A stretch of 64,000 nt of DNA from positions 1 through 64,000 of the forward strand of contig CACYYM010000010.1 of assembly GCA_902778625.1 (NCBI GenBank), written 5' to 3'. Source of the stretch: an uncultured Bacteroidales bacterium (GTDB taxonomy: Bacteria; Bacteroidota; Bacteroidia; Bacteroidales; Bacteroidaceae). Positions within the stretch are counted from its first letter, which is position 1. Each line of letters begins with the position of its first letter. Position numbers and translations under genes: made by a program. Below the pieces are notes generated by a model. It was not told where the DNA came from, searched no databases, and was given only the letters and a program-made list of their open reading frames with translations. Shown one piece after another: positions 52,697-60,947 of the stretch.

Positions 52697-54598
52697 TTAG
52701 AACTCAAACGACGCGCCGCCCATGAAGGTTGCTTTGGGCATGAAGTAGCCGTCGTAGGTCTGGTATTGTTCTGCGAGGAGGTTCTCGCCCTTGGCAAAAA
52801 TCGTGAGCCAAGGCAGCACTTTGTAGCTGACAGTTGCATTGAACAGGGTGTAGTTCTCCTTTGCGTCCTCTGCGATATAGAGGCCGCTGATGTTCTGCAC
52901 ACCAGCTGTGGCGGTCCATTTGTCCTTATGGAACTTGCCGCCAAAGTAGAGCTTGCCTTCGGGAGCACCGATGATGGGCGTCGTCATGCGCAGATAGGAG
53001 TAGTTGCCGTTCACGCTCCAATACTTGTTTATAATGTAGTCGGCACTCAACTCCATTCCCCAGTTCTCGAAGTCACCCGTATTGACATTGCGCGGACGAC
53101 CGCCGACACGGATTGTGTTGATGAGGTTCTTGCCTTTGATGTAGAAGAGGTTTGCACCGATGCGTGCTTTCTTACCGATGCGCTGGTTGTAAGCAAGCTC
53201 ATAGTTCATCATGCGTTCTGGCTTGAGGTCTGTCGTGGCAGGCGGGAACATATACATCTCTCGGATGATAGGATTACGGAAGCCTTTGCTCACCAACGCC
53301 TTAATGTCGGCATTACGTGTGGGGTGGAAAGCCAGTCCGCCTTGTGGCACGAGTTCTGTGCCAATGACAGAATGCCAATCGACACGCAGGCCTGCATCCA
53401 CCGTCAGCCACTTGCAGATGTCCTGACGGAAGTCAATATACGTCCCGACTTCATCGGCATGTTGGTTCTCGACAAGATTGCCGTCGGCATCCTTCACGAG
53501 ATAAGTCTTGGCTTCGGTCGTCTTGTCCTCATTCCAAGCACTGCCGCCGAAGTGCTGCCAGTCGAGACCAACGGTCATGGTATTGCCTTCAAAGAAGTGC
53601 ACGCTTTGGTACCAAGTGATGCCTGCAATGTAATCATCGTGCTTATAAAGGTAAGCCTTTGGAACAGCACCTTTGCTATAGCCATCGTCGATGTTGTGAT
53701 GTCCCCAATCGATGAATGCGCGAAGTGTTCCGCTGGTACGTTCGAAACTATTGCTAAGGCTGACACTTGCGAGGCCACGCGTTATCTTGGAGTCGTTGTC
53801 GAGAAGTGGCGCGTACACAGGGCCAGGGTTACTTGCGTCGAAATGCGTCACGTTGGCATCGGCAAAAGCTTTCCAATTCTCGTTGAAGTCGTAACCAACT
53901 TTCGCATAACCTCCAAACTGTTCGAACTTGCTGTCAGGTCTGTGGCCATCTGTCCTCTGGTATTGAGCTCCAACGATGCTGTAGAACTTGCCCATACGGA
54001 AACGGTTCACGCCGTCTGCCTGAAACGTTCCGTAGCTGCCGCCCTGCAGAGAAATGTTCGTCTTGCACCCGTCCTGATTCATTTGTCGCGTGACAATATT
54101 CACGACGCCACCCATCGCGTTGCTGCCGTAAAGCAGGCTCGCAGGGCCACGAAGCACTTCGACTTTCTCCGTCATTAAGGTCTGATAGACGTCGGGGATA
54201 GGATGTCCCATGAGACCTGCATATTGAGGCTGGCCATCTATCAGGACAAGTAACTGAGCGCCACTGCCCACGCCGCGAACCTTGATGCTTCCTTCTGCTC
54301 CAGTGCTCACGCCATAACCCAGCACGCCTCTGCTTGTAGTGAACAACCCGGGCGTTTGTTCCATGACAGTTGGCAGGACAGAAGAACGATAATTATCGTT
54401 TAACCTCTCATTGCTAATGCTTGTAACAGTGAAAGGTAAATGGCGAGCTTCGGTCGCATCACGTGTTCCTGTGACGACTACCTCACTCATTTCCGTGGTG
54501 TCTCTGATGCCTTCATCCTGAGTTTCAGCCTGCAAGGAAAGACTTGCAGCACAGGTACTTAACAATAATAATGTGCGAATTCGCATGACTTTTGACAT
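52697..54598 (-). CDS. TonB-dependent outer-membrane receptor
   Basis: 633 aa. Signal peptide MRIRTLLLLSTCAASLSLQA (the Met at codon 5 is the likelier start). TonB-box-like MSEVVVTGTRD (about 37), plug domain (LPTVMEQTPGLFTTSRGVLG, VEVLRGPASLLYGSNAMGGV), then a 22-strand barrel ending in Phe (GGASFEF), the usual outer-membrane insertion signal. No SusD partner and no carboxypeptidase-like N-terminal domain, so it is more like a siderophore, heme or cobalamin receptor than a polysaccharide one. The ligand is unknown. An AraC-type regulator lies directly upstream on the same strand, an arrangement seen with iron-uptake receptors. Confidence 0.93.
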   Translation of the reverse strand: MSKVMRIRTLLLLSTCAASLSLQAETQDEGIRDTTEMSEVVVTGTRDATEARHLPFTVTSISNERLNDNYRSSVLPTVMEQTPGLFTTSRGVLGYGVSTGAEGSIKVRGVGSGAQLLVLIDGQPQYAGLMGHPIPDVYQTLMTEKVEVLRGPASLLYGSNAMGGVVNIVTRQMNQDGCKTNISLQGGSYGTFQADGVNRFRMGKFYSIVGAQYQRTDGHRPDSKFEQFGGYAKVGYDFNENWKAFADANVTHFDASNPGPVYAPLLDNDSKITRGLASVSLSNSFERTSGTLRAFIDWGHHNIDDGYSKGAVPKAYLYKHDDYIAGITWYQSVHFFEGNTMTVGLDWQHFGGSAWNEDKTTEAKTYLVKDADGNLVENQHADEVGTYIDFRQDICKWLTVDAGLRVDWHSVIGTELVPQGGLAFHPTRNADIKALVSKGFRNPIIREMYMFPPATTDLKPERMMNYELAYNQRIGKKARIGANLFYIKGKNLINTIRVGGRPRNVNTGDFENWGMELSADYIINKYWSVNGNYSYLRMTTPIIGAPEGKLYFGGKFHKDKWTATAGVQNISGLYIAEDAKENYTLFNATVSYKVLPWLTIFAKGENLLAEQYQTYDGYFMPKATFMGGASFEF

Positions 54599-54634
54599 TT
54601 GGAATGAAAATTAAGAATTAAAAGTTTCCAAGTG

Positions 54635-54667
54635 CAAAGTTACGAACAATGCTGGCAAACGTCCAAA
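54635..54667 (-). promoter_or_regulatory. promoter of the TonB receptor gene
   Basis: Minus strand TTTG (54664-54667), 21 nt, TAACTTTG (54635-54642). It shows the receptor has its own promoter after the AraC gene. Confidence 0.7.
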
Positions 54668-54685
54668 CCCAGATTTCGCAGAGTG

Positions 54686-55411
54686 TTACCGATTTTTCCC
54701 AAACTGCCCAATATAGCGGCTGAAATGAGACATATTTTCGAAGTTCAGCTTTGCTGCGACCTCTTTTGCCGTGAACTTGCCATGCATGAGCAAGTGCTTG
54801 ATCTCCATCATGGTGAATTGTTGTATCCAATAACTTGGCGTACGTCCGCTCACCTGAGTTGATATCTTGTGCAAGTGCTTGGGTGTCACACAGAGTTCTT
54901 GCGCGTAATAGGCTACCGTTCGATATTGCCTGTAGGTTCCTGACTCCAGCATCCTGATGAATCGCGACATGATGTCGGCCGACCTTAACGTTGCCTCTTC
55001 GTGCTCGAACAGCGAGGCGTGGGCGTTCATGACATCAAGATAAAGTGCTCGCATGCCTTGCAGAACAGCCTCCTCCCGATAGGCTTCCGGCGTATGCTCG
55101 CTTCGGAAAGCAACGTCCCTGAAGTCGTGTTCGATGACGGCAAGCGTGTCGTCCTTGAGTTCGAAGATAGGATGCATGAAAAGGTGCAGCCATCCGCAGA
55201 CGCCATAACTGCTGTGAGGCATGCAACTGGCCTGTTGTTCGGCAGGGAAAAGGAGCTGATAAAGCTGACAATCCTGCGAGGGAAGAATGTTCCCGACGTG
55301 GCTCGCCATCGCTATCATGCAACAGCCAGACGTGAGTTCATGCTCGTGTCCGGAGAAATGGAGACGGCATGAACCGGCAGTACACAAAAGGTGCAAAATC
55401 TGTTGTTGCAT
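54686..55411 (-). CDS. AraC-family transcriptional regulator
   Basis: 241 aa. Start ATG 55411 (MQQQILHLLCTAGSC) was chosen because the -7 element at 55437-55444 lies between it and the longer frame's Met. N-terminal cupin-like ligand domain with many Cys (about 8-90; GCCMIAMASHVGN), C-terminal pair of helix-turn-helix motifs (about 145-241; YAQELCVTPKHLHKISTQVS and FTAKEVAAKLNFENMSHFSR). It most likely controls the TonB receptor gene immediately downstream. The inducer is unknown; the Cys-rich sensor may bind metal or respond to redox, which is a guess. Confidence 0.9.
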   Translation of the reverse strand: MQQQILHLLCTAGSCRLHFSGHEHELTSGCCMIAMASHVGNILPSQDCQLYQLLFPAEQQASCMPHSSYGVCGWLHLFMHPIFELKDDTLAVIEHDFRDVAFRSEHTPEAYREEAVLQGMRALYLDVMNAHASLFEHEEATLRSADIMSRFIRMLESGTYRQYRTVAYYAQELCVTPKHLHKISTQVSGRTPSYWIQQFTMMEIKHLLMHGKFTAKEVAAKLNFENMSHFSRYIGQFGKNR

Positions 55412-55436
55412 GATGAAATCAATCCTTTTACCTTTG

Positions 55437-55444
55437 CAAAAGTA
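55437..55444 (-). promoter_or_regulatory. -7 element of the AraC regulator gene
   Basis: Minus-strand TACTTTTG, matching TAnnTTTG. It fixes the start codon at 55411. Confidence 0.55.
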
Positions 55445-55486
55445 CAAAAAAAAGTGAAAAGAGAAAGACTTTTCGCTTAAAAGTTG

Positions 55487-55494
55487 TACCTTTG
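55487..55494 (+). promoter_or_regulatory. -7 element of the aminotransferase gene
   Basis: TACCTTTG. No good -33 element. It rules out translation starts before about 55500. Confidence 0.55.
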
Positions 55495-55539
55495 CACGCG
55501 AAAAGATTAAATCGTAAACGTTTAAATCGTAAAAGAGAG

Positions 55540-56739
55540 ATGCCGCAAATATCCGTACGAGGTGTTGAGATGCCGGAGTCGCCTATTCGTAAGTTGGCTC
55601 CTTTAGCTTATGCTGCAAAGGACAGAGGAATACATGTTTATCACTTGAACATTGGTCAGCCCGACCTTCCCACACCAAAGGCGGCGATTGATGCTATTCG
55701 AAACATAGACAGAACGATTCTCGAGTACAGTCCTTCGCAAGGTTATCTGAGCTATCGTAAGAAGCTTGTCAGCTACTATGCAAAGTACAACATCAACCTC
55801 ACGCCTGAAGATATCATCATTACCAGCGGTGGTAGTGAGGCGGTTCTGTTCTCTTTCTTGGCTTGCTTGAATCCTGGCGATGAGATTATTGTGCCGGAGC
55901 CTGCATACGCAAACTACATGGCGTTTGCCATCTCAGCAGGTGCCGTCATCCGAACCATCACGACAACCATCGAGGAAGGCTTCTCTTTGCCAAAGGTCGA
56001 GAAGTTCGAAGAACTCATTAACGAAAAGACACGTGCCATCCTTATCTGCAACCCGAACAACCCGACAGGCTATCTCTACACCCGTCGCGAGATGAATCAA
56101 ATACGCGATCTCGTCAAGAAGTACGACCTTTACCTGTTCAGCGACGAGGTCTATCGCGAGTTCATCTATACCGGCAGCCCTTACATCAGTGCTTGTCACC
56201 TTGAAGGAATCGAGAACAATGTCGTGTTGATTGATAGCGTGAGCAAGCGTTACAGCGAGTGCGGCATACGTATCGGTGCTCTCATTACCAAGAATAAAGA
56301 GGTCCGCAAGGCTGTCATGAAGTTCTGTCAGGCACGTCTCAGTCCTCCACTTATCGGGCAGATTGCAGCCGAAGCAAGTCTCGACGAGCCCGAAGAGTAT
56401 GGTCGCGAGGTTTATGACGAATACGTTGAAAGGCGTAAATGCCTCATCGACGGACTCAACAGAATACCTGGAGTCTACAGTCCTATCCCGATGGGAGCGT
56501 TCTATACTGTCGCCAAATTACCCGTCGACGATGCAGAAAAGTTCTGTGCCTGGTGCTTAAGTGAGTTCAATTATGAGGGCGAAACGGTCATGTTGGCACC
56601 TGCAGCTGGCTTCTACACCACGCCAGGCATTGGCAAAAACGAAGTCCGATTGGCTTACGTGCTGAAGAAAGAGGACCTCGTTCGCGCTTTGTTCGTGCTT
56701 CGTAAGGCTTTGGAAGCTTATCCTGGAACAATTTCTTAG
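55540..56739 (+). CDS. PLP-dependent class I/II aminotransferase
   Basis: 399 aa from MPQISVRGVEMPESPIRKLA. Fold-type I aminotransferase: NIGQPDLPTP substrate loop, YSPSQGYLSYRKKL, the NPNNPTG motif (about 177), DEVYREFIY with the PLP-pyridine Asp, the Schiff-base Lys in SVSKRYSECGIRIG and the carboxylate-binding Arg near LAYVL. It resembles aspartate/aromatic aminotransferases of the I-gamma type. The substrate cannot be fixed. AAATCGTAAACGTTTAAATCGTAAA just upstream is a short direct repeat (AAATCGTAAA twice) in the leader. Confidence 0.92.
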   Translation: MPQISVRGVEMPESPIRKLAPLAYAAKDRGIHVYHLNIGQPDLPTPKAAIDAIRNIDRTILEYSPSQGYLSYRKKLVSYYAKYNINLTPEDIIITSGGSEAVLFSFLACLNPGDEIIVPEPAYANYMAFAISAGAVIRTITTTIEEGFSLPKVEKFEELINEKTRAILICNPNNPTGYLYTRREMNQIRDLVKKYDLYLFSDEVYREFIYTGSPYISACHLEGIENNVVLIDSVSKRYSECGIRIGALITKNKEVRKAVMKFCQARLSPPLIGQIAAEASLDEPEEYGREVYDEYVERRKCLIDGLNRIPGVYSPIPMGAFYTVAKLPVDDAEKFCAWCLSEFNYEGETVMLAPAAGFYTTPGIGKNEVRLAYVLKKEDLVRALFVLRKALEAYPGTIS

Positions 56740-56769
56740 TCCATAGTTCATAGTCCATAGTCCATAGTC
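56738..56769. repeat. left AGTCCATAGT repeat flanking the four-helix-bundle gene
   Basis: Three to four imperfect copies of TAGTCCATAG abutting the aminotransferase stop codon and running up to the ATG of the four-helix-bundle gene. It is the inverted complement of the repeat on the other side (57122-57172). Confidence 0.8.
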
Positions 56770-57138
56770 ATGAAAGAGAGCCTTGTTAAAGGAAAGAGCA
56801 TGAACTTTGCTATTCGCATTGTGCGATGCTTCAAGTTCCTTTCCGAAGAAAGACACGAATACATCCTCTCCAAACAATTACTTCGCTGTGGAACAAGCAT
56901 TGGAGCCAATGTAAAGGAAGCATTAAGAGGTCAAAGCGTTCCAGACTTCGCTGCTAAAATGAATATATCGCTAAAAGAAGCGAGTGAATGCGAATACTGG
57001 ATAGAGTTATTAGAAAAGACTGAATATCTACAGACAAATGTCGCAGAGTCCTTGCTAAAAGATTGTCAAGAGCTTATCAAAATGCTTACTTCAATCGTTA
57101 AGACTTCCAAAGAGCAAAAAGGGACTATGGACTCATAA
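56770..57138 (+). CDS. four-helix-bundle protein (S23/IVS family)
   Basis: 122 aa. Family TIGR02436: KSMNFAIRIVRCFKFLSEER, then LSKQLLRCGTSIGANVKEAL and KMNISLKEASECEYWIELL are its conserved blocks. First known from intervening sequences in 23S rRNA genes; proteins of this kind form pentamers and have no settled function. Here it sits between an aminotransferase and a LolC/E-like permease. It is bounded on both sides by inverted ACTATGGACT repeats, and its last residues (TMDS and stop) are encoded by the right-hand repeat. More A/T-rich than its neighbours. This looks like a small inserted cassette. Confidence 0.88.
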   Translation: MKESLVKGKSMNFAIRIVRCFKFLSEERHEYILSKQLLRCGTSIGANVKEALRGQSVPDFAAKMNISLKEASECEYWIELLEKTEYLQTNVAESLLKDCQELIKMLTSIVKTSKEQKGTMDS

Positions 57139-57172
57139 CTATGGACTATGGACTCATAACTATGGACTATGG
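57122..57172. repeat. right ACTATGGACT repeat, overlapping two gene ends
   Basis: Two perfect 21-bp units (57122-57142, 57143-57163; core GGACTATGGACTCATAA) and a partial third. It covers the stop codon of the four-helix-bundle gene and runs into the start codon of the next gene, whose opening ATGGACTAT is itself a repeat unit. Confidence 0.85.
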
Positions 57173-58416
57173 ACTATTTCACTTGGTTTGTCGCTAAACG
57201 ACTCTTCGCGCAAGGTGGAAGCAGCGGACGAGCCTCGCGTTTGGCCACAGGTATTGCTACCGTGGGCGTCGCCATCGGCTTGGCTGTGATGCTTGTTAGC
57301 GTGTCGATTGTGCTGGGTTTCCAAAAGGAGGTGCAGGACAAGGTGCTTGGTTTCGGCGCTCACATCAAGGTGATGAACTACAAAAGTCTCGGTCAGCAGG
57401 AGTTCTCGCCGATAGTTATCGACGACTCCATCACATCGAAACTCCAAGCCATCCCTAACGTGGCTTCCGTTGCACGCTTTTGCATCAAGCCGGGTATGCT
57501 GAAGACCGACGCGAACTTCAAGGGCATAGCCATTCAAGGCATAGGTCAGGATTACGACCAAAGCTTTATAAGCAGCCATTTGGTAAAGGGCGAGATACCT
57601 GAGTTCACAGATTCCGTCAGCTCGGGAAAGCTGGTGATTTCGCAGGCAATGGCTCGCGAAATGCAGGTCGATACAGGTCAAGAAATCTATGCTTACTTCT
57701 TTGAAAAGACGGTTCGAGCAAGGAAGTTCACCGTCGCAGGCATTTATCAGACCAATCTCACCGATTTCGACAAGAACTTTGCCTACACCGATCTCTGCAC
57801 CATACATCGCCTTCTCGGTTGGGACAGCCAGCAATATGCGGGAGCGGAAATCAGGTTGAAGGACTTCGAACGCCTCGACGAGACTCTGATGGACGTGATA
57901 AACAAAGTGAACCACAAGCAAGATGCATACGGCAACTACTACTCCAGCTTGACAATCAGGCAGGAACATCCGCAGATATTCGGTTGGTTGCAACTCCTTG
58001 ACATGGACATCGTTGTCATTCTCATCCTGATGATTTGCATCTCGACCTTCACTGCAGTGAGCGGTTTGCTTATCATCATCCTCGAACGCACCAATTTCAT
58101 CGGCATCATGAAGGCTTTGGGAGCACGCAACAAGCAAGTCCGCCACCTCTTCCTCAACTATGCTTTGCTGATTATTCTGCGTGGCATCGTGCTCGGAAAC
58201 CTGTTGGCTTTCGCCCTTATCTACTTGCAAAAACAGTTCGGACTCATCACCTTGGACCCCGAAGTTTACTACGTCGAGGCCGTTCCCGTGCTTGTAAATT
58301 GGTGGTGGGTGCTTGCCATAGACCTCGGCACACTTGTCGTAAGTGCCTTGGCTATGATTGTGCCGAGCTTTGTGGTATCAAACATCACGCCTGCCAAGAG
58401 CATTCGCTTCGAATAG
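57169..58416 (+). CDS. LolC/LolE-type FtsX-family ABC permease
   Basis: 415 aa. N-terminal membrane helix (ATGIATVGVAIGLAVMLVSV), a large periplasmic MacB-like domain (about 50-265) and three C-terminal helices (about 275-400; VVILILMICISTFTAVSGLL). This is the layout of lipoprotein-releasing or MacB-type permeases. The ATPase partner is not next door, as is usual in Bacteroidetes. It likely moves lipoproteins from the inner membrane. The start ATG lies in the ACTATGGACT repeat array. Its end overlaps prmA, on the other strand, by 39 bp. Confidence 0.9.
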   Translation: MDYFTWFVAKRLFAQGGSSGRASRLATGIATVGVAIGLAVMLVSVSIVLGFQKEVQDKVLGFGAHIKVMNYKSLGQQEFSPIVIDDSITSKLQAIPNVASVARFCIKPGMLKTDANFKGIAIQGIGQDYDQSFISSHLVKGEIPEFTDSVSSGKLVISQAMAREMQVDTGQEIYAYFFEKTVRARKFTVAGIYQTNLTDFDKNFAYTDLCTIHRLLGWDSQQYAGAEIRLKDFERLDETLMDVINKVNHKQDAYGNYYSSLTIRQEHPQIFGWLQLLDMDIVVILILMICISTFTAVSGLLIIILERTNFIGIMKALGARNKQVRHLFLNYALLIILRGIVLGNLLAFALIYLQKQFGLITLDPEVYYVEAVPVLVNWWWVLAIDLGTLVVSALAMIVPSFVVSNITPAKSIRFE

Positions 58417-59313
58417 AAGCATTGCCCAATCGCCCTCACTTGCCTCTTTCTGCAGGGAGAAACCCTGTTGCTCGGCAGCTTCTTTCAAGGCAGGAATGTC
58501 CGCTTGATAAAAGCCGCTCAGTATCATTTGACCTTTCGGTTTGAGCGAAGCAGCGAATCGAGGCAGGTCCTGAAGCAGGATGTTTCGGTTGATGTTGGCA
58601 ATCAAAAGGTCCGCTTTCGTCTGTCCCTCGAGCACAGAACTATCGCCACAAACAACCGCAACCCTAATGTCCTTAAGGTCCTTAAGGTCTTTAAGGTCCT
58701 TAAAGTCCCTGTAGGCGATGCCGTTCAGGAGCAGGTTGTCCTTCGTGTTTTCCACGCTCCATTCGTCGATGTCGTAGGCGAAAACGCTTGCCGCACCACG
58801 TTTCACGGCCATAATCGACAGTATGCCCGTACCGGTTCCTGCGTCGATAACGTGCTTCCCTTCAAGGTCGAGTTGGGCAAGTGTACGCAGGATGAGTCGC
58901 GTTGTCTCGTGGCTTCCCGTACCGAAAGCCAAGCGAGGAGTGATGAGGATATCGTACTGGGCGAGTGGCACGTCTGTGTGCTTCACATCATGCACCACCA
59001 CAAGAGCCCCGTCGCGACCGTTCGGATAAGGGATGACAACGGGCTGAAAGCCCTCTTCTTCCCAGACCTGATTCCAATCTTCATCAGGCGCCTCAGCCTT
59101 CGTATAACGGATTTCGACCCCGGGCAGGAAGAAGTTCTCTATCGCCTCTCGCATCAAGTTCTCGTCCCAAACGCTTTGCTGAATGTAAGCCGTCAAGCCG
59201 TCTTCGGTCTCGGAAAACGACTCGAAGCCAATCTCGGCAAGATTCGCAGACAGGACATCCGCAGCTTCCTGGCTGAAAGGACGTATCTCGCAAGTCACTT
59301 CGAAGTATCTCAT
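58378..59313 (-). CDS. prmA: ribosomal protein L11 methyltransferase
   Basis: 311 aa. It methylates Lys/N-terminal amines of ribosomal protein L11 using SAM. N-terminal L11-binding domain (about 1-90), then a Rossmann methyltransferase: PRLAFGTGSHETTRLILRTL, motif I DAGTGTGILSIMAVKRGA, acidic YDIDEWSVENTKDN, and NINRNIL for the catalytic NPPY-like site. Odd: a loop after the GIAYR segment carries KDL repeats (about 203-214) encoded by four copies of a 9-bp unit at 58672-58707. The last 13 codons overlap the convergent permease gene. Confidence 0.95.
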   Translation of the reverse strand: MRYFEVTCEIRPFSQEAADVLSANLAEIGFESFSETEDGLTAYIQQSVWDENLMREAIENFFLPGVEIRYTKAEAPDEDWNQVWEEEGFQPVVIPYPNGRDGALVVVHDVKHTDVPLAQYDILITPRLAFGTGSHETTRLILRTLAQLDLEGKHVIDAGTGTGILSIMAVKRGAASVFAYDIDEWSVENTKDNLLLNGIAYRDFKDLKDLKDLKDIRVAVVCGDSSVLEGQTKADLLIANINRNILLQDLPRFAASLKPKGQMILSGFYQADIPALKEAAEQQGFSLQKEASEGDWAMLLFEANALGRRDV

Positions 59314-59384
59314 AATATATATATAATAATGTATAGTCAGCCGACTCGACTCATGCCTTCGCTCAACTTCACACGTTAAGTCAT

Positions 59385-59448
59385 TATAGATACATGTATG
59401 TATAATTAAATGTACATGTATGTATAATTATAGATACATGTATGTATA
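59385..59448. repeat. ATACATGTAT element, copy 2
   Basis: 64-bp element nearly identical to 34344-34407. Here the right arm is a direct copy of the left (TATAGATACATGTATG twice) where the first locus has an inverted one; three C/G swaps account for the difference. Both copies continue into AACGAAC. The remaining intergenic DNA (59314-59607) has an ACACGTTAAG word and no gene. Confidence 0.8.
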
Positions 59449-59607
59449 ACGAACACACCACGCTAAGTTTTCCAACACGACGTTTCGAGACGAGCAACTC
59501 GCTGCTTCGAGTCAGGCTTTTCGCCGTAATCCGTCGTCTTTTTCTGTTGCAAATGTAAGGCTTTTTATCCATTTGGGGAAATTTCCCCAACAAAATAGGT
59601 GTTTCCC

Positions 59608-59639
59608 TTTGGCATATTGCACAAAAGACCGTAACTTTG
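59608..59639 (+). promoter_or_regulatory. promoter of the Tyr/Gly-rich protein gene
   Basis: TTTG (59608-59611), 20 nt, TAACTTTG (59632-59639). Exact consensus, leader about 65 nt. Confidence 0.8.
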
Positions 59640-59708
59640 CATCAAGAAAGTTGAAAAACTGTAAAACTGAAAAGGTAAAAAGCGACAACTAAAAACAAGG
59701 AACATACT

Positions 59709-60875
59709 ATGAAAGCAAACGTTATTACCCTCTTGATGCTCTTGGCAATCTGCTTTAGCGCATCCGCACAGGACGACGACATGTACTCCTTCTCTTCCAA
59801 GAAGAAGGGACAGGCCAACACGACTGCTTCCGTACAGTCTTCCACCTCATCTTCCGCATGGGACGAGAGCGACGCAAATGCCGACTACCACACCGGACAG
59901 CTTCGCGACGTCGATGAGTACAACCGTCGTGGACCTGGCTCACAGGCCGGTACACCCTCCTACGAGTTCCGAGGCGACACACTCCTAGTGAAGACCGCAC
60001 CCGAACAAAGTGAAATGTCCGGTTACGACGAAGGCTATTATGCCGGTTACAGCGACGGCTTCAACGACGGAGACTACTACTACACATCCCGTCTGGCACG
60101 CTATCGTGGCTTCCGCCTCTATGACCCATACATCTGGGACTACTGCTACGGATGGTACGACCCATGGTACGATCCCTGGTACGGCTGGTACGGACCCTAC
60201 TATCGCTATGGCTACTACAGCTGGTACGACTGGGGCTGGGGCTGGCACAACTATGGATGGTACTCACCCTATTACTATGGAGGCTACTACGGACCCTATT
60301 ACGGCGGCTACTATGGCAGTCGTAAGAGTGACGCAGCACGCAATCTGGGACAACGCTCAGCCACCTATGCAGGCCGCTCCGGCGGCGGACGTCTGGGCAA
60401 CGGACGTGTCGGACCATCTCGCTCGGCAGGCTATGGCACACGTGGCGCCACAAGAGGTGAAGGAACACGTCAAGTCACAGGAGGCTCAAGAGGCAACGGC
60501 ACCAATAACACCGGCGTTATGACAAGACGCAGCAACAACGGCTCGCGCGGCACCTACCAAGCTCCATCGACAGGCTCCAGCACATCGCGCAGCACAGGAA
60601 CACGTGGCACAACAACTACCACAACTCGCAGCACCACCACGACAAGCTCGTCGCGCGGCACCTACAACAGTGGCACAACCAGAAGCACAACTACCTATAG
60701 CTCTGGCGGAAGCCGCGGAGGCGGTGGCGGATACAGTGGCGGCAGCAGCAGCGGAAGCTTTGGCGGCGGCGGTTCTCGCGGCGGAGGCGGAGGCTTCAGC
60801 GGCGGTGGCGGAGGCTTCAGCGGCGGTGGCGGCGGAGGCTCACGCGGTGGCGGCGGAGGAGGTGGCCGCAGATAA
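59709..60875 (+). CDS. secreted low-complexity protein, Tyr/Trp/Gly-rich then Arg/Ser/Thr/Gly-rich
   Basis: 388 aa. Signal peptide MKANVITLLMLLAICFSASA. Acidic/Ser-rich segment (22-95), then about 85 residues made almost only of Tyr, Trp, Gly, Asp and Pro (about 100-200; e.g. YDPWYDPWYGWYGPYYRYG). A basic Arg/Gly/Thr/Ser tail (200-330) follows and ends in long Gly runs with RGG and FSGGGGG repeats. No known domain; composition recalls aromatic/Gly structural or amyloid-like surface proteins. 72 nt before the FadL-like porin gene, likely one operon. The high G+C tail can inflate frames on other strands; this frame has the promoter, the signal peptide and a clean stop. Confidence 0.8.
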   Translation: MKANVITLLMLLAICFSASAQDDDMYSFSSKKKGQANTTASVQSSTSSSAWDESDANADYHTGQLRDVDEYNRRGPGSQAGTPSYEFRGDTLLVKTAPEQSEMSGYDEGYYAGYSDGFNDGDYYYTSRLARYRGFRLYDPYIWDYCYGWYDPWYDPWYGWYGPYYRYGYYSWYDWGWGWHNYGWYSPYYYGGYYGPYYGGYYGSRKSDAARNLGQRSATYAGRSGGGRLGNGRVGPSRSAGYGTRGATRGEGTRQVTGGSRGNGTNNTGVMTRRSNNGSRGTYQAPSTGSSTSRSTGTRGTTTTTTRSTTTTSSSRGTYNSGTTRSTTTYSSGGSRGGGGGYSGGSSSGSFGGGGSRGGGGGFSGGGGGFSGGGGGGSRGGGGGGGRR

Positions 60876-60947
60876 CACCCCTCCTCTCATCCTCTCCAAC
60901 AAAAGGGAGAATGTAAAAATGGTATATGCAAAATGATTAAATAGTAA

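Noticed and set aside
52682..54178. 498-codon plus-strand ORF over the TonB receptor gene
   Set aside because: Antisense shadow; starts within the terminator region.
54686..55447. Long form of the AraC regulator
   Set aside because: Its Met lies upstream of the -7 element, so it would not be in the transcript.
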